This document shows positions 1 through 16,520 of a DNA stretch of 64,000 nucleotides, one piece after another; position 1 is the first letter of the stretch; each line of letters opens with the position of its first letter. Source of the stretch: Rhodopseudomonas pseudopalustris (GTDB taxonomy: Bacteria; Pseudomonadota; Alphaproteobacteria; Rhizobiales; Xanthobacteraceae). A program made the translations under genes and the position numbers. A model generated the notes under the pieces. It was not told where the DNA came from, made no database searches, and saw nothing but the letters and a program-made list of their open reading frames with translations. The stretch is taken from positions 535,271 to 599,270 of the forward strand of contig NZ_FODT01000003.1 in the NCBI RefSeq assembly GCF_900110435.1, in the 5' to 3' direction.

Positions 1-910
1 CGGTCGGAACCACGACGAGCTGCGGCGCGGCGGCGTTGCGGGGCTCCGGACTCGCTTGCGGCGAATCGGACGCTTGGGTCGGCGCGGCATGCAAGGACGT
101 AGCAGCGATATTGGCGGACGGATTCTGTTCCATGTTGATGTTCTCCGGCGAGAAACCTGGACGGATACCCCAGCTCCACAACGTGATGGCAGGCAGCGGT
201 AGCAGCATGAACCAATGCTCAACGACGCCAAGCGCGAACAAAGTCGATACCAGCGTCAGGCCAACGACTTCGAACGGCGTTTCGGCGACTTCGACGATGC
301 GCTGGATCATCACCACCAGAACGGCGGTGGCCAGCGTCACCGAAATCGGGAAGAACGAACTCACCGGCTTGCGAGCGAAGTACGTCTTGAGGAACTGAAC
401 AGCGTCCGGCATCAGCTCGTCATTGGTGACGGGCACACCGAGGAACAGATTGATCTTGGCGCTCTGACGCAGCACCCACAGCGCGAGATAGGTCCAGCGA
501 CCGACCTCGTTCTCACCGCCCATCGTGACCCACACCACCACAGCGCCGCAGCACAGCAGGCATATCTCGTGGTAGATGATCGCCTGCAGGGCGTAGCTCA
601 GGCGTGCGAACCCCCTGGCGCCGGGCGGACAGGGCTCGGCGCGCGGGCCAGTCAGCCAACCAGACAGAAACGCAATCTCCTGTGCCCCCCACAGGAAGAT
701 GATGCAACTGAAGGCCATGTAGGCCGCGCCGACACTGGTGTCGTGCGCGGTCACGAACAGGCCGCACAGCGCGATGGTGATCATTCCACCGGCGCAAACC
801 ACCCGCAGCATGCCTGAACGGCCGACGCTGCCGACCAACAGCAGCACCGCACCGGTGGAAAACCACCAGACGAAGGCCGCGAAGATCGGTGGGCCCAGAT
901 ATGAGGCCAT
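1..910 (-). CDS. puhE: PuhE, photosynthetic complex assembly membrane protein (3' end outside the window)
   Basis: Reading the minus strand from an ATG at 910, an unbroken frame of 303 codons runs past position 1, so no stop is visible. The protein starts MASYLGPPIFAAFVWWFSTG and is strongly hydrophobic with about six to seven membrane segments, then a Pro/Ala/Ser-rich cytoplasmic-looking tail from about residue 260. This matches the PuhE (DUF3623) family, which follows acsF in alphaproteobacterial clusters and affects reaction centre and bacteriochlorophyll levels. It starts 13 bases after the acsF stop, so it is the last visible gene of the bchF-to-puhE transcript. The long polar tail may be specific to this lineage. 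Confidence 0.88.
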   Translation of the reverse strand, partial: MASYLGPPIFAAFVWWFSTGAVLLLVGSVGRSGMLRVVCAGGMITIALCGLFVTAHDTSVGAAYMAFSCIIFLWGAQEIAFLSGWLTGPRAEPCPPGARGFARLSYALQAIIYHEICLLCCGAVVVWVTMGGENEVGRWTYLALWVLRQSAKINLFLGVPVTNDELMPDAVQFLKTYFARKPVSSFFPISVTLATAVLVVMIQRIVEVAETPFEVVGLTLVSTLFALGVVEHWFMLLPLPAITLWSWGIRPGFSPENINMEQNPSANIAATSLHAAPTQASDSPQASPEPRNAAAPQLVVVPT

Positions 911-923
911 CGGGCTACTCCCC

Positions 924-2325
<1,402 letters not shown>

Positions 2326-2329
<4 letters not shown>

Positions 2330-2817
2330 TCCGAGCCGCCCTTTTGCTTGTTGGTATTTTGGTCGTTGACCTGATTGCTGGCCATCAATTGAGAGAAGGC
2401 GCGGAGATTGTCGGCTCCGAAAGCGTTCAGGTCGATCACTTTCTTGGTCGCGGAATCGGTCAGTGTGTACTGGCCGTTGACGTGACGGGCGAGCTGGAAC
2501 GGCGGGGCCGATCCGACGCTCGCCAGCATCCGCTCGCGCGCAAGTCCGCGCATCGCCACGCGGACGAAACCGGACTCGCCGGGGTGGATCGCGCGCACCA
2601 GCGTGTGATCGCTGGCGCGATAGATGTTGACCACGCCATCCGGGCTGTCTTCGAAGGTGAGATCCATGCTCTCCACGATCGCCGGCGGCGTCATGTGAGA
2701 GTGGCCGTATCCCGTCAGGCGGACGGTCGCTCCCGCCCCGATCGCAAACAGCACGATCGCGGCGGCACCGATCAACGCGCCTTTGGGAACGGAGAGATTG
2801 TGTGCGGCCTCGCTCAT
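2326..2817 (-). CDS. puhC: PuhC, photosynthetic complex assembly protein
   Basis: PuhC is needed for normal assembly of the LH1-RC core and photosynthetic growth in Rhodobacter. The 163-residue protein has a short cytoplasmic N terminus, one membrane anchor at about residues 13-33, then a periplasmic beta-rich domain (DLTFEDSPDGVVNIY onwards) and a polar Asn/Gln/Lys-rich tail, which is the PuhC layout. It starts 13 bases after puhB and ends in a four-base overlap with orf101. It lies in the order puhA-puhB-puhC known from other purple bacteria. Confidence 0.92.
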
Positions 2818-2830
2818 TTAAATCTCCGGT

Positions 2831-3493
2831 TCAGGCTACTGCGGTTGCCGTCGAATTCGACAACGGGCCTTGTTTCGGTCCGCTGGTAGCCGTTTGAACG
2901 AGAGACACTGCGGAGGAATCGAGCTGAGCCTTCACCGCTTCGGTAAGCTTGGCGGCGACGACGGCGACGTCGGGGACCGACGTCATCATCGGCTCGGGCT
3001 CGCGCAGGCGCCACGGCCGGATGTGCGGCCACAGCAGGACATAGGAGGTGCGTTTACTATCGATGATCCGGAGCGGAATATCGCCGCTGCCGTCGCTACG
3101 CTGGCTCAGATCGGCATTGGCGATCTTGCTGAGCGGAATGTTCAGGGTGACCGGCAGCGCCACGCCGGTCTGGATCAGGACGCGCTTGCTGGTGATCGTG
3201 TAACAGCTCGCCCGCCTGAACAGATAGGTGAGAAGCGCTAACAGCGCGAGACCGCCGATCGCCGGGATCAGGAGCGTTGACGCGGACGCCAACGCTTCCC
3301 CGGGCGACTGGCCGTTCGACCAGTTCGACCAGGCCTTCCACATGATCAGCAGCACGAAATAGATCGCGACTGCCCGCATGTGGAAGGACCTGATGGCCAA
3401 ACCTTTGTAGGTCGGCTTCCCCTGCCAGAGAACGCGCTCTCCCTCCGGCAAGGGCGACGGAAGCTCACGAAACTGGCTGGGGTCGTTCGTCAT
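2831..3493 (-). CDS. puhB: PuhB, reaction centre assembly factor with PH-like domain
   Basis: PuhB is an integral membrane protein that helps reaction centre assembly. The 220 residues begin with a soluble segment containing GERVLWQGKPTYKG, typical of bacterial PH-domain membrane proteins. Two to three membrane segments follow at about 38-55 and 72-92, then a PH-like beta domain (CYTITSKRVLIQTG, NIPLSKIANADL). The C-terminal 40 residues are Ala/Ser/Thr-rich. The ATG overlaps the puhA stop by four bases. Length and order agree with known PuhB proteins. Confidence 0.93.
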   Translation of the reverse strand: MTNDPSQFRELPSPLPEGERVLWQGKPTYKGLAIRSFHMRAVAIYFVLLIMWKAWSNWSNGQSPGEALASASTLLIPAIGGLALLALLTYLFRRASCYTITSKRVLIQTGVALPVTLNIPLSKIANADLSQRSDGSGDIPLRIIDSKRTSYVLLWPHIRPWRLREPEPMMTSVPDVAVVAAKLTEAVKAQLDSSAVSLVQTATSGPKQGPLSNSTATAVA

Positions 3494-4254
3494 ACGATGG
3501 GCTCCTGACGCAACGGCGTGGCGTAGAGGGTGCCGGCGCCATAATACGCGCAGATCTTGTCTTCTTCGAGCTTGGTCACCTGGTCCGGCTTCGCCGTGGT
3601 CGGGACGCCAGCGAACTGGTCGCCACGGATGGCGTCGACGGAGACCTTGCCGCTCGGGCTGTTGATCAGCGCGAACGGGACCGGGAGAAGCACGCGCTTC
3701 TTGGTCTTGGCGACTTCGACTTCGAGGTAGCGAGCGAGCACTTCAGCCCGATCGACCCACACTTCAGTCACGGTACCGCCGACCTGGCCGTCACAGCCAA
3801 CCACTGCCATGCCGACTGGGTTCGGGTCACGGTGATCGAGGAACATGCCCTTGGCCGCGCGCAGCGGCGCGATCACCGGCAGGTTGTCGAGGGTGAGTTC
3901 CGGCACGTCCTGACGCTGGGCGTAGGAGCCCGGGCCGACGCCGTCGGCGAACGGGTCACCGGTCGGCGCGAAGGCCGCACCCGGCCACGGCGCAACCGGG
4001 GCCAAAGCGACGTTCGGGCGATCGTTGCTGGCGTTCGGCACGGTCCTGGTCGCACCGCCACGCAGCAGATAGGTCTTCGGATCCGGCGGATTCGGAATGC
4101 CGATCTGCTTCAGACGGCCGCCACCCGTGTCGGAGTAGAGCGGATATCCTTCGCGCTTATCTTCCCGGCGAAGATAGAAAATCAAGCCGGCGAAGAAGAT
4201 CCAAAATACGTACAGGGTAACCTGTGCTAAGTCCAAATACGCTCCGGGTTGCAT
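3490..4254 (-). CDS. puhA: Photosynthetic reaction centre H subunit
   Basis: PuhA caps the cytoplasmic side of the L/M reaction centre and shapes proton delivery to QB. The 254-residue protein has the signature N terminus MQPGAYLDLAQVTLYVFWIF with a single membrane helix (about 10-32), followed by the YLRREDKREGYPL segment and the large cytoplasmic beta domain. Family landmarks include DPNPVGMAVVGCDG and DQVTKLEEDKICAYYGAG near the C terminus. The gene starts 22 bases after lhaA and is probably read from within the bch superoperon as well as from the bchF promoter. Confidence 0.97.
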   Translation of the reverse strand: MQPGAYLDLAQVTLYVFWIFFAGLIFYLRREDKREGYPLYSDTGGGRLKQIGIPNPPDPKTYLLRGGATRTVPNASNDRPNVALAPVAPWPGAAFAPTGDPFADGVGPGSYAQRQDVPELTLDNLPVIAPLRAAKGMFLDHRDPNPVGMAVVGCDGQVGGTVTEVWVDRAEVLARYLEVEVAKTKKRVLLPVPFALINSPSGKVSVDAIRGDQFAGVPTTAKPDQVTKLEEDKICAYYGAGTLYATPLRQEPIV

Positions 4255-4276
4255 GGGACCGACCCCTTCCTCTTTG

Positions 4277-5706
4277 TTAACCTGGAAATTCGGCTAGGCC
4301 GAACTTGGATGAAGGCTGCGCGTAGCTCGTCCGTGCAGTGCGCACGAGCGGACCCACCGCAACCAACGTTGCGAACAGCAACGCGATTTCGATATTGTAG
4401 ACAAAGCCGTAACCAATCGCGGGACCCGACAGCACACTGCCGAGCGCGCCGCTGTCGGCGAGCGAGGCGACCAGGTCGCGAATGCCGCCGCCGAGCAGAA
4501 TTCCGCCGCCCGCCGCCGTCGCCTGCACTGCGCCCCAGGTGCCGAGCGCCAGACCCGTATCACTGTTGGACGCCACCGCCATCGCAGCAGTAAGCGTGCC
4601 GGCAGCGAACAGACCGCCGCCGAGGCCGATCAGCGCGGTACCGATCCGGAACAGCAGGACCGACTGCGCCGGCGCGGAGATCGCAACCGCCGCGAAGGCG
4701 AAGATCCCGATCAGTGCGCCGAAACCCGCCAGCCGATAGGCATCGCCGCCGCGGCCGAGCGTGCGCGCAGCGAGGCCGAAGCCGGCGAGCGTGCCGAGCG
4801 CGAAGAACGCAGTCAGCGCCGTGGTCTGACCGACCGACAGTCGCAACACCTCGGCGCCATACGGCTCAAGCAGGATGTCCTGCATCGAGAATCCCGCAGT
4901 GCCGAGCGCAACCGCGACCAGCATCCGCGGCGAACCGCCGGCGGCGCGGAAGCGCGCCCAGGATTGATTGAATTGAGGCCGGACGCGGCTAGCGGACGTG
5001 AGTGTGGGATTGCGCGCTTCCTGCTTCCACAGCGCGACGATGTTGAGCAGGAGCTGGGTGACCGCAACGCCCTGGATCACCTGGATCAGACGAAGCTCGT
5101 TGAAGTCGCGCAGCAGCTCGCTGAAGATCAGCGCGCTGCCGGTCATCCCGACCAGCAGCATGACGTAGAGGAACGCGACCACGCGCGGGCGCGAGTCCGC
5201 CGGCGCCAGATCGGTCGCGAGCGCGAGACCCGCGGTCTGCGTCGTGTGCAACCCGGCACCAACCAGCAGGAACGCCAAAGCGGCGCCGATCTGGCCATAG
5301 ACCGCCGGATATTCGCCGCCGCCGGACAGCACCAGCAGCGCGAAAGGCATGATCGCGAAGCCGCCGAACTGCAGCAGCGTGCCCATCCAGATATACGGAA
5401 CGCGGCGCCAGCCGAGCACAGAACGGTGATTGTCAGACTTGAAGCCGATCAGCACGCGGAACGGCGCGAACACCAACGGCAGAGACACCATCAGCGAGAC
5501 GAGCACGGTCGAAACGCCGAGCTCAACGATCATCACCCGGTTCAGCGTGCCATTGAGCAACACCACCGAAGCGCCGACCGAAACCTGGAACAGCGACAGG
5601 CGCAGCAGACGGCCGAGCGGAAGCTCTTTCGTCGCCGCGTCGGCAAACGGCAGGAAGCGCGTACCGAGACGCATCCAGCCTTTCGCCAATGTCGCTGCCA
5701 CTTGGC

Positions 5707-5710
<4 letters not shown>
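4277..5710 (-). CDS. lhaA: LhaA, LH1 assembly protein (PucC/BCH2 transporter family)
   Basis: LhaA is a 12-helix major-facilitator-type protein that assists LH1 assembly, probably by delivering bacteriochlorophyll. The 477-residue protein starts MSQVAATLAKGWMRLG; an alternative upstream start would intrude 75 bases into bchM, whereas the chosen ATG forms an ATGA overlap with the bchM stop at 5707-5710. Visible features include repeated hydrophobic helices, NGTLNRVMIVELGV in helix 2 and the VLIGFKSDNHRSVLGWRR loop typical of the PucC family. It sits between bchM and puhA, the usual place. A paralogue lies at 22954-24303. Confidence 0.94.
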
Positions 5711-11063
<5,353 letters not shown>

Positions 11064-11089
<26 letters not shown>

Positions 11090-12671
11090 CGTACAAGGTC
11101 TCGACGGTGATGGTTGCGACGCCATTCTCGTTGGCGAATCGCTCGGTATTCCGGCGGGCTTTTCCGCGAACAAAGAACGGTATCTTCTGCAGTTCCTTCT
11201 CGGCTTCAGGCGCCCAAACGGCAGCAGATGCGGCCGCATTGGCGACTGACACAATTTCGGGCGCAGTCGCGGCAACCGCAGGCGGTGCCGACTCCGCGAT
11301 CACTTCCGCGACCGGCGCGGCGTGGCCGGTGCCGAGATGCGACGGCATCGCGCCGTCCTTGAATTCGAAATCGTCCTTGAACATCGTCAGCAGATGTTCT
11401 TCGAGGCCCATCATCAGCGGGTGGACCCAGGTATCGAAGATCACGTTGGCGCCTTCGAAGCCCATCTGCGGCGCGTACCGCGCCGGGAAGTCCTGGACGT
11501 GCACCGGCGCCGAAATCACCGCACAGGGGACGCCAAGCCGTTTGGCGATGTGGCGCTCCATCTGGGTGCCGAGCACCAATTCGGGATGCAGTTCCGCGAC
11601 CTTGGCCTCGACCTCGAGATAATCGTCGGTGATCAGCGGCTCGACGTCGTAGTGCTTGGCGGCCTCGCGCAGCTCGCGGCCGAACTCCCGGCTGTAGCTG
11701 CCGAGCCCGACCACCTTGAAGCCGAGCTCCTCCGATGCGATCCGCGCCGCGGCGATCGCATGCGTCGCGTCGCCGAAGATGAACACGCGCTTGTTGGTCA
11801 GATAAGTCGAGTCGACCGAATGCGAGTACCACGGCAATCGGGTCGACGCCGCCTCCAGCACCGCCGTTGCATCGACGCCGGCGAGTTGAGCGACTTCCTT
11901 GATGAAGTCGCGAGTCGCGGAGACGCCGATCGGCACCGTCTTGGTGAACGGCTGATGAAAGATGCGGTGCAACCAGGACGCCGCCTGCCCGGCGATCTCC
12001 GGATACATCACGACGTTGAAGTCCGCGTCGCCGAGCCGCGCAATATCCGCCGGCGTTGCGCCCATCGGAGCGACGACGTTGACGTCGATGCCGAGCTTGC
12101 CGAGCAGTCCGGTGATCTCGGTGATGTCATCGCGATGGCGGAAGCCGAGCGCGGTGGGTCCGAGCAGATTGCAGGTCGGGCGGACGCCCGGTGCGCGCTC
12201 AGGCCGCTTGGCGCCGGGCGCCGGCGCCTTCGGGCCGGCCAGCGCGCGAACGAGCTGGTACAAGGTCTCGGCCGCGCCCCAGTTTTCCTTGCGCTGATAG
12301 GCCGGCAGATCGATCGCGACCACCGGGATCGGGAAGCCCAGCGATTTCGCAAGCCCGCCCGGATCGTCCTGGATCAGCGAACCGGTGCACGATGCGCCCA
12401 CAATCATCGCCTGCGGCTTGAAGCGCTCATAGGCGTCGCGCGCGGCCTTCATGAACAGTTCGGCGGTGTCCTTGCCGAGATCTCGCGCGGCGAACGTGGT
12501 GTAGGTCACCGGCGGCCGCTTGTTGCGACGCTCGATCATGGTGAACAGCAGATCGGCGTAGGTGTCGCCCTGCGGGGCGTGCAGCACGTAATGCAGCCCT
12601 TCCATGCCGGTGGCGACGCGCATCGCGCCGACATGGGGAGGTCCTTCATAGGTCCAGACGGTGAGCTGCAT
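11064..12671 (-). CDS. bchB: Dark-operative protochlorophyllide reductase subunit B
   Basis: BchB forms with BchN the catalytic heterotetramer of DPOR. The 535-residue protein starts [20 protein letters not shown] and has D36 in QGDTYADLL, the aspartate that in the Rhodobacter enzyme supplies the fourth ligand of the 4Fe-4S cluster. [13 protein letters not shown] is the nitrogenase-like motif. The C-terminal 55 residues form a small separate domain after an Ala/Val/Pro-rich linker, ending with [14 protein letters not shown], as in other BchB/ChlB. It starts two bases after bchN ends. Confidence 0.97.
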
Positions 12672-12673
12672 GA

Positions 12674-14466
<1,793 letters not shown>

Positions 14467-14528
14467 ATCGTGCGCGCAATCCGTTTCTACATCGTGCCGC
14501 ACTGCGGAAGATGTTTTGACGCTGTCTA

Positions 14529-14546
14529 TGTAAAGAATGTTTGACA
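14529..14546. promoter_or_regulatory. PpsR-type operator TGT-N12-ACA before bchF
   Basis: TGTAAAGAATGTTTGACA fits the PpsR/CrtJ consensus TGT-N12-ACA exactly on both ends. Its position, 63-80 bases upstream of the bchF ATG, suits repression of the bchF-puhE operon by PpsR1 or PpsR2. Confidence 0.75.
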
Positions 14547-14702
14547 CATCCCGGTCGCGGTGATGCGATACCGATGAATGTGAGGAGTGAGGCACCTTTG
14601 CACCGAGACCCTCATTTTCTTGATCTGATGCTGTTCGATGCTGCACCGGGCCACTCCCTAGGGGCGGGCTGATCCTCAAAGGCTAGTCTCCGATGAGAAT
14701 AC

Positions 14703-14720
14703 TGTCAACCAAACCATACG
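14703..14720. promoter_or_regulatory. Degenerate PpsR-type site near aerR
   Basis: TGTCAACCAAACCATACG matches TGT-N12-ACA except for the last base. It lies 60 bases upstream of aerR and overlaps a possible minus-strand -35 box. It is weaker evidence than the perfect site. Confidence 0.4.
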
Positions 14721-14779
14721 TAAATTAAACTTGACGGTCATGAGCCTAGCCGGGTTATCTGGTGACGAGGGAGTATTCA

Positions 14780-15667
14780 ATGACCGACTGGAACGAACTC
14801 TCGCCCCCGAAGGTCAGCGACATCGACCGGAGCCAGGTACCGGCAAATCCCCGGGATTTTTCGCCACCCGAGCCGATCTGGCGGTATCGGCGGCCGCTGG
14901 ATGGCTGCGGTATCGCCCGCTCGGTCCAGACCCAGATACTTCCCGAGATTGGTTTTGCGCTGCGCTCCATGTCATCTCCAGCCACTCCCGCTCCAGCCGA
15001 CCCGGCCGCGCCGTTCGAGGTGCAGCAGTTCACGCTTCTGATCATCGGCGCCGACGAGAGTGCCGCCTCCGCCTATGTCGAGAGTCTTATCGCGCGAGGC
15101 GCCCCAACTGATTTGATCTTCCTCAACCTGCTTGCGCCGGCTGCACGACGTCTCGGCGAGATGTGGGAAGCCGACACCGCAGACTTCGCCAATGTCACGC
15201 TCGGCGTCAGTCGCCTGCAGAGAATTCTTCGCCACCTCGGAGAGAACTATTCCGCTACCGAGAGCGTTCAACGCATCGGCGCGGTGCTGCTAACAACCAT
15301 TACCGGCGAGCAGCACAGTTTCGGGTTGGCCATGATCGCGGAGTTCTTCCGTCACAACGGATGGGACATCTGCACCGGCCCGTTCGCCTCGCATCGCGAA
15401 TTGTCAGCGCTGGTCGCAGAGCGCTGGTTCGATGTCGTCGGCTTCTCGGTGAGCAGCGATCGGCGGCTCGACGAGCTGAAGCGCGACATTCACGACGTCC
15501 GACGGGCCTCCCGCAATCGCCGAATCGGCATCATGGTTGGTGGGCCGTTGCTGGTGCATCGGCCGGAACTATCCGCTTCGCTCGATGCCGATCTGATTGC
15601 TAACGAAGGCGCGAGCGCGCCGCAGCTCGCCCGCGATCTCGTCGCCGCGCTGAAGGGTCGCACCTGA
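14780..15667 (+). CDS. aerR: AerR/PpaA-type cobalamin-binding antirepressor
   Basis: AerR (PpaA) proteins bind cobalamin in a light-dependent way and modulate PpsR/CrtJ activity. I chose the ATG at 14780 because GAGGGAG sits seven bases before it; a GTG 18 bases upstream lacks such a site. The 295-residue protein has a variable N terminus, a helical segment with LGEMWEADTADFANVTLG (W129) and a C-terminal B12-binding Rossmann domain. The latter carries GEQHSFG, the E/D-x-H-x-x-G signature with H179, and later IMVGGPLL. Synteny with ppsR and cycA supports the call. Confidence 0.9.
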   Translation: MTDWNELSPPKVSDIDRSQVPANPRDFSPPEPIWRYRRPLDGCGIARSVQTQILPEIGFALRSMSSPATPAPADPAAPFEVQQFTLLIIGADESAASAYVESLIARGAPTDLIFLNLLAPAARRLGEMWEADTADFANVTLGVSRLQRILRHLGENYSATESVQRIGAVLLTTITGEQHSFGLAMIAEFFRHNGWDICTGPFASHRELSALVAERWFDVVGFSVSSDRRLDELKRDIHDVRRASRNRRIGIMVGGPLLVHRPELSASLDADLIANEGASAPQLARDLVAALKGRT

Positions 15668-15735
15668 CTCTACCAGGCCGTCGCGACCCAGCTTCAGCTC
15701 TGCTATAAGGCGGCGGCAAACCGGGGGACGGAGAA

Positions 15736-16419
15736 ATGGTCGCAATTTTCGCGGATAATGATGCGCCGAGCATCGTGACCGCCCTCTATGCTCGCACCAA
15801 AGCGCTGCATCTCGAAGCAGAGAAGACTGGATTCATCAACGAAATGCTGCACGGGAGGGCAAGCCGCCACGGCTACGCCCTGCTGCTGCGCAATCTGCAT
15901 CCGCCCTATCGCGAGATCGAGGGCGGGCTCGAACGCCATCGCAACAGCGCGATCCTCGCCCCGATGGCCCGCTACCGCCTGGCGCGAACCCAAGCGATCG
16001 AGGCGGACCTGATCGCCCTCTGCGGGCCGAACTGGGCGGACCAACTGCCGTTGTTGCCGGAAGGCGAAGCCTATGCCCGCACCATCGCACGATCCGCGGA
16101 CGGCGACGGCAGCCGGCTGATCGCTCATGCCTATACGCGCTATCTCGGAGACCTCAATGGCGGTCAGATCGTGCGCCGGCTGCTTGAAAAATCACTCGGC
16201 TTGGGCCCGCGCGAACTGACGCATTACGACTTCTCCGCGATCGCTGAACCAACGGCGCTGAAAACAGACTATCGTCGGGCTATCGAGGCGGCGGGCGCTG
16301 CGGCGCCCGATCCGAGCGCGATCATCGCGGAGGGCGCGGTCGCGTTCGAGTGCAACATCGCGCTGTCGGTCGCGGTGCAGCTGCATCTGGCGAGCGAAGC
16401 GGCAACGCGAGCGCAATGA
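15736..16419 (+). CDS. hmuO: Biliverdin-forming heme oxygenase
   Basis: This enzyme cleaves heme to biliverdin, the chromophore needed by the convergent neighbour BphP. The 227-residue protein has the proximal ligand in TKALHLEAEKTGF (H25) and the distal-helix signature YLGDLNGGQ at 136-144, which is canonical for heme oxygenases. A good ribosome site (ACGGAG) precedes the ATG. It lies 68 bases after aerR and may be cotranscribed with it. Context argues for a sensor-dedicated role rather than iron acquisition; it could equally be named bphO. Confidence 0.93.
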   Translation: MVAIFADNDAPSIVTALYARTKALHLEAEKTGFINEMLHGRASRHGYALLLRNLHPPYREIEGGLERHRNSAILAPMARYRLARTQAIEADLIALCGPNWADQLPLLPEGEAYARTIARSADGDGSRLIAHAYTRYLGDLNGGQIVRRLLEKSLGLGPRELTHYDFSAIAEPTALKTDYRRAIEAAGAAAPDPSAIIAEGAVAFECNIALSVAVQLHLASEAATRAQ

Positions 16420-16423
16420 AGCA

Positions 16424-16517
16424 TGATCCCGAAAAGTGGATAATGTTTCGGAAAAGAACTCGCTCACAAGAAACTAAAGCAGGATGACGATTCGAAGATG
16501 CATCAGCCTGCTTTAAC
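16424..16517. repeat. Dispersed intergenic repeat with terminator hairpin between hmuO and bphP
   Basis: The segment from GCATGATCCCGAAAAGTGGA resembles a dispersed repeat I know from Bradyrhizobiaceae intergenic regions. Within it, TAAAGCAGG (16475-16483) and CCTGCTTTA (16507-16515) form a nine-base-pair stem around a 23-base loop, extended by three more pairs after one mismatch. Placed between convergent genes, it probably terminates both hmuO and bphP. Confidence 0.55.
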
Positions 16518-16520
16518 TTC

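Larger units (their letters stand above)
14467..14779. promoter_or_regulatory. Divergent bchF / aerR control region
   Basis: This 313-base stretch separates bchF (minus) from aerR (plus) and holds no gene I can support. It contains one perfect PpsR-type palindrome (14529-14546) and one with a single mismatch (14703-14720). The latter overlaps a TTGACA hexamer on the minus strand, which is followed 17 bases later by TAGCCT and could be a promoter toward bchF. The perfect site overlaps a plus-strand TTGACA. Promoter assignments are inference. Confidence 0.6.
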
